From an uncultured Chloroflexales bacterium (lineage in GTDB: Bacteria > Chloroflexota > Chloroflexia > Chloroflexales > Chloroflexaceae), in NCBI GenBank assembly GCA_937902315.1, contig CALGUG010000057.1:134720-198719 (forward strand): a stretch of 64,000 nt of DNA. The letters are read 5' to 3'. The position numbers and the translations under genes were made by a program. This document shows, one piece after another, positions 1 through 7,639 of the stretch. Under the pieces are notes generated by a model. That model worked only from the letters and a program-made list of their open reading frames with translations. It did no database searches and had not been told where the DNA came from. Positions within the stretch are counted from its first letter, which is position 1; each line of letters opens with the position of its first letter.

Positions 1-727
1 TCCCGAACCAACCGCCCACTAATCGGGCATAAATGACTTTTATAATAACGGGAGAATAGCCCACTGCCATAGTGAGCGCTCCTACAACAATGGGCAGAAT
101 ACTTTTGAATTGTTTTGTATTGAGATAGCTATAGATTACGCCTACAATACCAAAGCTTACTAGAGCGATAGCTGTTGTAAGTGGTTGCGTGTACAGACTA
201 AAAAGGCTAGCTCCGACCCATAAATACCAATATTTGCGCTCTTTAAGGACGATCATTTGGCGGAAAGCATACCAAACGACGAAGAGACCTGTAGCAACAA
301 TTGAATAGAAACGGGCGTCCTGCGAGTACCAAATAAGATAGGGGCAGACAGCTATTAGGAGTGAGACTGCAAATGCGATATATTTATTGTAGATATGGCG
401 GATACAGAAATAACTGATAACAACTAAAAGCGAGCCAATTATGGCAGAGGGTAAACGCAATGCAAGTTCAGCGTATTCTCTACCGATGATTTTTAGTGAA
501 AAATGGGCTAAAAGATAATAAACAGGCCCAGGTAAGTCAATATATTCGGTGATGATACGCCATACGGGAAGAACGCTTCGTTCTGCGGTCCATACCTCAT
601 CTCCCCAAAAGCCACGAGCATTGAGACGGAAAAAACGTAAAAATGTACCTAATATTACGATTAAGCTAAAGAAGAAACCTTCTACCCAGTACTGACGCGG
701 TATCCGAGTATTGTTTTGACTAAGCAT
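1..727 (-). CDS. PMT/ArnT-type membrane glycosyltransferase, partial
   Basis: The frame is open on the minus strand from an ATG at 727 to the window edge, so the C-terminus is missing. About 242 residues are visible. They start MLSQNNTRIPRQYW, then a hydrophobic helix, then the first-loop acidic motif in RFFRLNARGFWGDEVW and the YSQDARFYS segment. Both are typical of the polyprenol-phosphate sugar dependent glycosyltransferases of the dolichyl-phosphate-mannose mannosyltransferase type (GT39/GT83-like). Several transmembrane helices follow. An AGGA-containing SD sits about 9 bases upstream. It follows a second enzyme of the same class on the same strand 105 bp upstream, so both may glycosylate the same envelope polymer or lipid. 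The acceptor cannot be read from sequence. Confidence 0.75.
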   Translation of the reverse strand, partial: MLSQNNTRIPRQYWVEGFFFSLIVILGTFLRFFRLNARGFWGDEVWTAERSVLPVWRIITEYIDLPGPVYYLLAHFSLKIIGREYAELALRLPSAIIGSLLVVISYFCIRHIYNKYIAFAVSLLIAVCPYLIWYSQDARFYSIVATGLFVVWYAFRQMIVLKERKYWYLWVGASLFSLYTQPLTTAIALVSFGIVGVIYSYLNTKQFKSILPIVVGALTMAVGYSPVIIKVIYARLVGGWFG

Positions 728-832
728 TATGCAATCCTGTGAGATGATATTCTTTTGAAAGCAATAAGCACAATTGATACAGTAACACAGGAAAACGAAG
801 GGCTTTTACCTTATTCCTATGCACGTTTGGTT

Positions 833-2896
833 TCAGGGGATCTGAAACTCATGTAATAGAAGGGCATTATCACCAGCGATCGCTGGATCGAAATGAGGGC
901 CTCTAACAAGTTCAAGACGATCCCATGTTTCGGGATGGTAGAGACCAATGATAATCCGATAATGGCCCGTTTTAAGCTCTTCTGCAGGGAAGAGACTGAT
1001 CGGAACGGCGATTTGTTGCCCAACCTCCCAAGTGCTCGTTGGGGGGCCATCGCCAGCCGGAGAGAGATCGCTCTGGGCGATTTTGTTGCCTTGCTGGTCG
1101 ATCAGATGCACAAACAGCATATAATCGTCATCGATGCGGTCGCGTACGTCCCACGATGGCGTTATCGTTAGGCTATTATCGTTGTTGTTGCTGAAACTAT
1201 AACCCCACAAATGGATCGCTGTGCCGAATTGGGCATCAAGCGGGTAGTCGTAAGGGCGTGGTACCTGATAGATCTCGGCATAGTCGATACCGTGGATCTG
1301 AATCCGCTGGATCGGAAGGGTGTTACGAATACGCTCGTAGACCTCGGGGTAAGCATTTCGTTGGATCGATTCCAGATAGACCACTGCATAATTGACTGGT
1401 TTGCGTCCAACGTGGTCGATGTTTTCGACTGGAATAGACAGAAAAGGCCGTAAGGTCGCTCCAAGTGCCGAAGCCACTGGTGCATATGTTAGGTCAGAAC
1501 GACTCTGTAAAAATGCCGCAACCTGTTCCATTCCCTCACCCCAACCGATCAGGAGGTTGTGTTGGGCTACTTTGCCTCCACCTAAGAGCGGATTGTAATA
1601 GCTGAGATAGTGAGGATGGTACAAGATATTTGGAATTAGTGCAACTAGACCAATGAGTAGAGCACATAGATACTTAGCGGCAGGAGGCCATTTGATGGCC
1701 GTAACGAGCTTCTCGCTGCCCCAAGCTAATCCGAACCCCGCTAGAATAAACAGGCTCGGCCAGGTTGGCAGCACATAACGATCGAACTTTTTTGGCCCGA
1801 TCGTCATAACGGCGCTCCAAAACAGCACAAAACCCGCAAGAATAAGCAGCGAACGCAGCTGAGGCGCTTGAAGCGTCTGTTTGAGCTTGCGCGCACGCAG
1901 CTCTATGATCAGCCAGACCAGAAAGCAGACCAAGCCGAGGCAGAGCTCGGGTGTGGCGCGAAAGGCATTGGCGACCAGATAAAAGAGCGGTCCAGGATCG
2001 TCGACGGCTTTGCCTAGAAAGAATTGTCCGTCGCCGTTGGGTCGCCCACCGTTGGCGGTGATCTCTTCGATATAGCGTGTAAGCGCTGTGATCGGTGTGC
2101 TCCAGAGTGCAGGCCAAAGGCCAAACACACACAGCAGTGCCCCTAGAAGCCAAGCTCCTAGGGCCAGGCTGGCGCGCCAGATTCGCTGAAAGAAGTTGGG
2201 CGCAGGCACTAGCCAGATCAAGCTGAGCCCGATGCAAGGCAGCAGAATAAGCGCCGGCCCCTTGGTTAAGAGCGCAAGACCGCCAAAGATGGCCGAGAGT
2301 AGAAAGGGCAGCCTTTGAAAGGCCTTCGGTTCACCCTCTTGCTCTTCTGCCTTATCGAGTGCGGCTTGACGGCTCCAAAGCAGACATAGAAGGCTGAAGC
2401 TCACACATGATGCGAGTAGCGCATCGAGGTGAAGCAGGCGGCTGTGGGCGATCATGTAGGGCGATGTAGCCCACAAGAGAGCCGCAAACAGTGCTGCGAG
2501 CGGATTGATGATGCGGCGTAAGATCAGATAGGCGCACGGTACGAGTATGCTTTCGAAGAGCGCGGCCGGGAAGCGCAGCCAGGCGAGGTGCTCGAGGCGA
2601 GAGAGCTGATCGAAGGCTCCCCAAGAGCGCCAGAGATCTTCGAGCCAGTAGCCGATTGTGCCGAGCCACATAATGGTGACGCCCGGATGCCCGGTCAGAA
2701 GCGTTTCGCTCCAGCGGCCTTTGCTGAGCGCATAGCGAAAACCGCCAACTCGGTCGATCCAGTGGTAGGCTTCGTCGGTTGTGAAGAAGTCATTGAGGCC
2801 TAGTGTTCGAGGAAAAAGCGCTAGCAAAAAAAGGAGGATCCCAATGACAATGAAAGCCGGAGGAAGTCTAAGAACCTTGTTGGTGCGCTCGGGCAT
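833..2896 (-). CDS. PMT/ArnT-type membrane glycosyltransferase with C-terminal beta domain
   Basis: The 687-residue protein starts MPERTNKVLRLPP. The frame is open 18 codons further upstream, but the ATG at 2896 gives the normal basic-then-hydrophobic N-terminus. The first extracytoplasmic loop has the acidic motif NDFFTTDEAYHW, followed by HPGVTIMW and about ten hydrophobic helices up to roughly residue 480. This is the fold of lipid-linked sugar glycosyltransferases of the PMT family. The last 140 residues are soluble and beta-rich (LFVHLIDQQGNKIAQSD, then TGHYRIIIGLY), a domain often attached to Chloroflexota members. The substrate is unknown. It probably acts in the cytoplasmic membrane in envelope or protein glycosylation together with its downstream neighbour. 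Confidence 0.8.
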   Translation of the reverse strand: MPERTNKVLRLPPAFIVIGILLFLLALFPRTLGLNDFFTTDEAYHWIDRVGGFRYALSKGRWSETLLTGHPGVTIMWLGTIGYWLEDLWRSWGAFDQLSRLEHLAWLRFPAALFESILVPCAYLILRRIINPLAALFAALLWATSPYMIAHSRLLHLDALLASCVSFSLLCLLWSRQAALDKAEEQEGEPKAFQRLPFLLSAIFGGLALLTKGPALILLPCIGLSLIWLVPAPNFFQRIWRASLALGAWLLGALLCVFGLWPALWSTPITALTRYIEEITANGGRPNGDGQFFLGKAVDDPGPLFYLVANAFRATPELCLGLVCFLVWLIIELRARKLKQTLQAPQLRSLLILAGFVLFWSAVMTIGPKKFDRYVLPTWPSLFILAGFGLAWGSEKLVTAIKWPPAAKYLCALLIGLVALIPNILYHPHYLSYYNPLLGGGKVAQHNLLIGWGEGMEQVAAFLQSRSDLTYAPVASALGATLRPFLSIPVENIDHVGRKPVNYAVVYLESIQRNAYPEVYERIRNTLPIQRIQIHGIDYAEIYQVPRPYDYPLDAQFGTAIHLWGYSFSNNNDNSLTITPSWDVRDRIDDDYMLFVHLIDQQGNKIAQSDLSPAGDGPPTSTWEVGQQIAVPISLFPAEELKTGHYRIIIGLYHPETWDRLELVRGPHFDPAIAGDNALLLHEFQIP

Positions 2897-2920
2897 AACT
2901 CGCTCAATTCTGTAGGGACA

Positions 2921-2957
2921 TCCTCTAGTGCAGCAGCCACGCCGCTGCACTAGAGGA
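2921..2957 (-). terminator. Hairpin after the Gfo/Idh/MocA gene
   Basis: A perfect inverted repeat (CCTCTAGTGCAGC with its complement 9 bases away, extendable by one pair) begins 14 bases past the stop of the minus-strand dehydrogenase gene. There is no clear T tract on the minus strand, so intrinsic termination is likely but not certain. Confidence 0.5.
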
Positions 2958-2970
2958 GAAACCGTCTAGC

Positions 2971-4047
2971 CTAGAGGCTAATCTCGCGACCTTCTTCCGA
3001 CGAGCGGTAGACAGCGTCGAGAATACGCTGAACTTGCAGAGCCTCTGCGCCGGTTGCGCCCGGTCGGCCATTGCCACGGATCGCATCGATGAAGCGGCCA
3101 AACGAGACGGCCATGATCGGAACGTTCGGGCCCAATTTCGGGGTGCTATCGAGCTCTTCCTCATCGACGGTGCTGAAGTAGCGAACCGGAGTGTTGGCAC
3201 CGTAACGATCAGCGCTCAGATCAGCGCCACCCTTGTCGCCGAAGATCTGCAAGCGCTCTTCGTTGGGTGCGTGGGCTGCCCAAGTCACCTCGACCTTAAT
3301 CACGCCGCCGTTCTCCAAGCGCAGGCTCATGCTGGCGAAGTCATCGACGCTGAATTCACCGTTCTTGAAGTGATCGAAGCCCCAAGTGCCCAGACCACGG
3401 CCTTCGGGGCCATGCTTGGCAGTGACTACGCCGTGGACGCTCTTGATCTTGGGGAAGCCTGCGATGTAGAGCGCCATATCGAGCGAGTGCACGCCGATAT
3501 CGAGTAGGGCACCACCACCAGCCAGCTCCTTGCGGGTGAACCAGCTACCGTAACCGGGGATACCAGCACGGCGGATCAGGCGGGCGTTGATGTAGTAGAT
3601 GTCGCCGAAGCGGCCATTTTCAGCAGAGCGCTTCAAGGCAGAAATATCAGGGCGATGGCGGTTCGTTAGGTTTACCGCGAAGACCTTACCAGCCTTTTCA
3701 GCAGCGGCAACAGCTTCTGCACCTTCGCTGGCGTTCATTGCCAGAGGCTTCTCGCACATAACGTGCTTGCCGCTTTGGAAGGCAGCCAACGAAATAGGTG
3801 CGTGGAATTTGTTGGGAACGCCAACTGTGACGGCATCAATGTCATCGCGAGCGATCACATCTTCCCAGTTGGTATAGTGGCTTGGAATACCAAACTTCTC
3901 TGCAGTAGCTGCGGCGCGCTCAGCATTGGTATCACAGACAGCAACGATCTCTACGCCTTCGAGGCTGCGTAGGCTGGGAATGTGGCCGTGAGTTACGATG
4001 CCACCAGCGCCGATAACGGCAACGCGCACAGGTTGTAAAGTTGACAT
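2971..4047 (-). CDS. Gfo/Idh/MocA family NAD(P)-dependent oxidoreductase
   Basis: The 358-residue protein has an N-terminal Rossmann fold with the VAVIGAGGIVTHGH dinucleotide loop, a nucleotide-binding acidic residue after beta-2 (VCDTN), and the family EKP motif (HVMCEKPLAMN) near residue 100 that carries the catalytic lysine. The C-terminal half is the mixed alpha/beta substrate domain, with GGGALLDIGVHSLDMALY containing the usual aspartate and histidine. Length and motif order match sugar or inositol dehydrogenases. The exact substrate cannot be assigned. An AAGGAGT SD lies 5' of the ATG. The gene is co-directional with the two glycosyltransferases, so a role in sugar supply is possible but only inferred. 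Confidence 0.88.
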   Translation of the reverse strand: MSTLQPVRVAVIGAGGIVTHGHIPSLRSLEGVEIVAVCDTNAERAAATAEKFGIPSHYTNWEDVIARDDIDAVTVGVPNKFHAPISLAAFQSGKHVMCEKPLAMNASEGAEAVAAAEKAGKVFAVNLTNRHRPDISALKRSAENGRFGDIYYINARLIRRAGIPGYGSWFTRKELAGGGALLDIGVHSLDMALYIAGFPKIKSVHGVVTAKHGPEGRGLGTWGFDHFKNGEFSVDDFASMSLRLENGGVIKVEVTWAAHAPNEERLQIFGDKGGADLSADRYGANTPVRYFSTVDEEELDSTPKLGPNVPIMAVSFGRFIDAIRGNGRPGATGAEALQVQRILDAVYRSSEEGREISL

Positions 4048-4232
4048 GGATCTCTGCTACTCCTTCACAAGAGGTAAGACCTGACAGCTTCGTTGATGCG
4101 GCTCGTGCGGAGACACAGGTGTTTATTCATGGGCAGTATATCCAGAATGCCCTACTACACATGGTGGCTCAGTGGTCGCTCTGGACGTATGTCAGGACAA
4201 GCTAACTTAGAGCGTTCCTAGGATACCACACT

Positions 4233-4259
4233 TTGGATACGAGGCAAGCATGGTAGAAT
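4233..4259 (+). promoter_or_regulatory. Candidate promoter for the amidase gene
   Basis: TTGGAT and TAGAAT are separated by 15 bases, with TGG directly before the -10 (extended -10). The site lies about 100 bases before the amidase ATG. The short spacer makes this tentative. Confidence 0.35.
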
Positions 4260-4359
4260 AGTGCCAAATCGGGCTGTATCCGCATCGAGGTGCGAAATGG
4301 CTCGTGTCTCCCTTCGTCTTTTCTTTCTACAAAATTATTAAAAAGTGATAGGCAATTCC

Positions 4360-5970
4360 ATGAGCGAATCTCCTCTTGCAGCGTATGTTTTTGAACGTTT
4401 GCGGAACAACTTGCGTGGCGCAAATATTCCTTTCAGCGAAGATGACATGAAAGGAATCGTTGAGAAGGGCTTTTTAAAGCGGATCAATGACTTTGAAGCG
4501 CTGGTCGCCGATACGACGTCCGACACCATACCAGACACGTTGGGAGCTTGGGGTGAGCAGTTTGAGCAAGCGAGTGGTGCTGAAGAGCAGAACACTCAGC
4601 TTGAGGAACGACCTCAACTGGGCTTGATCGCCAATATCGCTGGTTTGCTCCATTCTCGCCAACTTTCGCCGCGCGAGCTGGTCGAGCAGACCTTAACCAA
4701 GATCGCCGAGCGCGATCCCGAGCTGAACGCCTTCCAACTGGTGTTAGCCGATCAAGCGCGAGTGGCGGCCCAACGGGCGGAAACCGAGATCGCTGCAGGT
4801 GTCTATCGCGGTCCACTGCATGGCGTACCGATCGCCATCAAAGACCTGATCGACTACAAAGGTGTGCCGACCACGGCTGGCTCGAAGATCTTGGCTGCTA
4901 ACGTGGCCGAGCGTAACGCCTTTGTGGTCGACCGATTGGAAGAGGCGGGTGCTATTATCATCGGCAAAACCCGCATGTCTGAGTTCGCTTACTCGCCAGG
5001 TTCCAACAATGCCCACTACGGCTCGACCCGCAACCCGTGGAACCTCAAGCACGATACGGGCGGATCGAGCAGCGGATCGGGTGCGGCGATCGCCAGCGGC
5101 ATGGTTTTGGGAGCCTTGGGCAGCGACACCGGTGGTTCGATCCGTATGCCTGCCGCTCAGTGTGGCATCGTGGGTCTCAAGCCGACCTATGGCCTAGTGA
5201 GCTTGGCGGGCTGCTTCCCGCTCTCGTGGTCGCTCGACCACCTCGGCCCGATGACGCGCAGTGTTGCCGATGCTGCCTTGATGTTGAACGTCATGGCTGG
5301 CTACGATCCAAACGACATTCGTACTCGCAAGCGGCCACAGATCGACTATACCGCCAATCTGGAACAGGGCGTAAAGGGCCTGCGCATTGGCTTGGTCGAA
5401 GATGACGGCTCGCCAGACTTTGGCGGCACGATCAGCGAAGCGCGCCAGATCTGGCAGAAGGGTTTGGCGGCGCTCGAGCGGGCCGGAGCTGAGATCGTTC
5501 CGATCAAGATGCCTCAGATCGATGCCTTGCGCATTCTCAACGGTGCGATTCTTGCCATGGAGGCTTCATCGCTGCACGAGCCCTATCTGCGCAGCAACCT
5601 CGATGACTACGGCGAATTTATGCGTCAGCGCGTTTTAGCTGCCTTTGCCTACAGTGCCCAGTCTTATTTGCGCGCTCAGCAAGTGCGTAACGTGTTGCGT
5701 CAGCAGTGCAATGCGCTTTTTGAACAGGTCGACCTAGTGAGCACGCCCACCATCCCCTTCGGCGCACCGCCTCTGGGTGTTCCGACGACGACCAACTTCA
5801 CCGCGCCCTTTAACGCCTTGGGCTGGCCGACGATTACGGTGCCGGTCGGTGTTGGAGAGGGCAATCTGCCGCACGGTATTCAGTTGGCGGGCCGCCCGTG
5901 GGATGACGCCACCGTCTTGCGAGCTGCCTTCGCCTTAGAGCGCGAGATCAGCTGGGTTGGGCTTGTTTAG
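4360..5970 (+). CDS. Amidase signature family hydrolase
   Basis: The 536-residue enzyme belongs to the Ser-cisSer-Lys amidase family. With the ATG at 4360, the triad is Lys161 (in GVPIAIKDLID), cis-Ser236 (start of the SSS in DTGGSSSGSG) and nucleophile Ser260 (GSDTGGSIRMPA). A GTG five codons upstream is also in frame, but the ATG is preferred. Residues 1-90 form a helical extension before the catalytic fold, as in many aspartyl/glutamyl amidase-type members without GatB partners. No gatB or gatC is adjacent, so this is more likely a stand-alone amide or allophanate-like hydrolase than a transamidosome subunit. The SDR gene follows 44 bp downstream on the same strand and may be co-transcribed. 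Confidence 0.88.
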   Translation: MSESPLAAYVFERLRNNLRGANIPFSEDDMKGIVEKGFLKRINDFEALVADTTSDTIPDTLGAWGEQFEQASGAEEQNTQLEERPQLGLIANIAGLLHSRQLSPRELVEQTLTKIAERDPELNAFQLVLADQARVAAQRAETEIAAGVYRGPLHGVPIAIKDLIDYKGVPTTAGSKILAANVAERNAFVVDRLEEAGAIIIGKTRMSEFAYSPGSNNAHYGSTRNPWNLKHDTGGSSSGSGAAIASGMVLGALGSDTGGSIRMPAAQCGIVGLKPTYGLVSLAGCFPLSWSLDHLGPMTRSVADAALMLNVMAGYDPNDIRTRKRPQIDYTANLEQGVKGLRIGLVEDDGSPDFGGTISEARQIWQKGLAALERAGAEIVPIKMPQIDALRILNGAILAMEASSLHEPYLRSNLDDYGEFMRQRVLAAFAYSAQSYLRAQQVRNVLRQQCNALFEQVDLVSTPTIPFGAPPLGVPTTTNFTAPFNALGWPTITVPVGVGEGNLPHGIQLAGRPWDDATVLRAAFALEREISWVGLV

Positions 5971-6014
5971 AACATTGCAGCATCGTTTTTAGAGCGAAGG
6001 AAAGAGGCTCCCCT

Positions 6015-6785
6015 ATGGATTTTGCAGGAAAAGTTGCCGTTGTAACGGGCGCGGCGCGCGGAATCGGGCGAGCGGCTGCGCTTGCCTTTGCGCGCGAAGG
6101 TGCGTCTCTTGCGGCGGTTGATCGTAATCAAGAAGAGCTGCAGCAGCTTGTCGATAGCATTAAGAGTTGGGGCGGCAAAGCGATCGCCATCAACGCCGAT
6201 GTCTCTGACGAGGGCGATGCGGCTAGGATCGCCAGCGAGACCGTGGCGGCCTTCGATGGCATCGATATTTTGGTCAACAACGCTGGCATTCAAACCTACG
6301 GCACGATCGAAACTACCAGTCTCGAGCTGTGGAACAAGACCTTGAGCGTCAACCTCACATCGGTCTATCTGGTTTCGCGCTTTGTTGTGCCAGAGCTGCG
6401 GCGACGAGGCGGCGGTGCCATCGTCAACATCGCCTCGGTGCAAGGCTTAGCTACCGCGCCGAACGTGGCGGCCTATGCCGCGAGCAAGGGCGGCGTGCTG
6501 GCTCTGACCCGTGCGATGGCGCTCGACTACGCGCCCGAAGGCATTCGCGTCAATAGCGTCTGTCCTGGCTCGATCGATACGCCTATGTTGCGCCATTCGG
6601 CTAATCTCTTCGACCGCCGTCCGACCGAAGAGGTGCTGGGCGATTGGGGCAGTGGCCATCCGCTGGGGCGGGTTGGAACGCCCGAAGAGGTCGCCGCTTT
6701 GGTGCTCTTCCTCGCCAGCGAGCGGGCCTCCTTTATCACTGGAGCTGAATATCGAGTCGATGGCGGCCTGTTAGCTAAATACTAG
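6015..6785 (+). CDS. SDR family NAD(P)-dependent oxidoreductase
   Basis: The 256-residue classical short-chain dehydrogenase has the nucleotide loop TGAARGIG (residues 11-18), NNAG at 88-91, the structural Asn113, Ser141 and the YxxxK pair Tyr154/Lys158. An aspartate at residue 36 at the end of beta-2 favours NAD over NADP. The C-terminus (GAEYRVDGGLLAKY) is typical of 3-oxoacyl-ACP reductase or polyol dehydrogenase-like members. The substrate is not determinable. A good SD (AAGGAAAGAGG) precedes the ATG. It lies 44 bp after the amidase gene. Confidence 0.88.
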   Translation: MDFAGKVAVVTGAARGIGRAAALAFAREGASLAAVDRNQEELQQLVDSIKSWGGKAIAINADVSDEGDAARIASETVAAFDGIDILVNNAGIQTYGTIETTSLELWNKTLSVNLTSVYLVSRFVVPELRRRGGGAIVNIASVQGLATAPNVAAYAASKGGVLALTRAMALDYAPEGIRVNSVCPGSIDTPMLRHSANLFDRRPTEEVLGDWGSGHPLGRVGTPEEVAALVLFLASERASFITGAEYRVDGGLLAKY

Positions 6786-6842
6786 CGCTTCTAGAGCGAG
6801 CGATCTTCGCACTTCACGCCGCGCGTCTGTATGCGCGGCTGG

Positions 6843-6915
6843 GTCGGCGGGCAACGCCCGCCGACGGCTACAAGCCGAATGGATGGAAGGAGTGTTGATA
6901 GCCGAAGGCGGACGC
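6843..6915. repeat. Degenerate dispersed-repeat copies with a GC-rich hairpin
   Basis: A perfect 10-bp inverted repeat (GTCGGCGGGC, loop AAC) is followed by a diverged plus-oriented core and, at 6894-6915, a minus-oriented core differing from the family consensus at two positions. This is part of the intergenic family found throughout the window. Confidence 0.6.
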
Positions 6916-7000
6916 GCTAGCAGCCGAATGGTGCTAGAAGCCTATCCGCCATATGCATGAAACGAGCGAGCGGAAGTGCTGGCGCTTGAGCTAAAGCAAA

Positions 7001-7031
7001 CGAGGAGGCCTGTTGACAACAGACCTCCTCG
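7001..7031 (+). terminator. Strong hairpin between SDR gene and unknown gene
   Basis: CGAGGAGGCCTGTTG pairs with its near-perfect complement (one mismatch), with almost no loop. There is only a weak T tract on either strand. It probably ends the amidase-SDR transcript. Confidence 0.45.
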
Positions 7032-7095
7032 TGCGACTTTATGAGGCTTTCTCACGTATATACTTGCAAATAGGTTGTACAAAATGTGAGAGAGC

Positions 7096-7638
7096 ATGGC
7101 TAATCTACAGAGTTCTTATCAGCTTCGCGAACAATTGCGAGAGCTTCAGCACTTGGCTCAATCGCGAACAGAGCAGTCCGCCTACGAGCAACAGCTCTAT
7201 CAGACGGTAGGTGCGATGGCGCTGCAGATCGATCGGCTGTCTAGAGAGCTTCAGCTGCTAGAGCGCAGATATTACGATCTTGTGCAGAAAAAGGGCACGA
7301 TCTCTGGCCAAGTAGAGCCTCGCTTGTATCGTCCCAGAAGTATGGACTACTGGCACGAGCAAGCCAAGTCCTACGAAGAGCCTTCTCCCCAAGAGCTGGA
7401 ACAGCACCTGCAGAGCGAGCGCGTGTCGGCCGATCGAGTCGTTTTAAACGATGCGGATCGGGAGCGGGCGCAGCGCTATCAGGCCGTAAGCGCTGAGGAA
7501 CGAGCGCGCGCCGAACACTATCGAGATCAGCAGACCTCGCAGCCCCAAGCGAGCGCAGCGGATACGCGCTATTGGGCTTTGATGCTGTTGATAGTTGCGG
7601 TGCTCTGCTACTTCGCCATAACGATTATCTTGCGCTAG
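7096..7638 (+). CDS. Tail-anchored coiled-coil protein of unknown function
   Basis: The 180-residue protein has no family I recognise. Residues about 5-75 are a Gln/Glu/Leu-rich heptad pattern predicted to form a coiled coil. Residues 80-150 are charged and probably flexible. The protein ends in one hydrophobic helix (YWALMLLIVAVLCYFAITIILR), which would anchor it in the membrane with the bulk in the cytoplasm. AGAGAG precedes the ATG. Its stop is one base from the end of the convergent glycosidase gene. Confidence 0.7.
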   Translation: MANLQSSYQLREQLRELQHLAQSRTEQSAYEQQLYQTVGAMALQIDRLSRELQLLERRYYDLVQKKGTISGQVEPRLYRPRSMDYWHEQAKSYEEPSPQELEQHLQSERVSADRVVLNDADRERAQRYQAVSAEERARAEHYRDQQTSQPQASAADTRYWALMLLIVAVLCYFAITIILR

Positions 7639-7639
7639 G

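Noticed and set aside
1674..2237. 187-codon minus-strand ORF inside the glycosyltransferase gene
   Set aside because: Shadow frame of the membrane protein; Arg/Ser/Ala-rich with no domain.
4360..5970. GatA subunit of the amidotransferase
   Set aside because: Has the amidase triad but an N-terminal extension and no gatB/gatC neighbours, so the general amidase call is safer.
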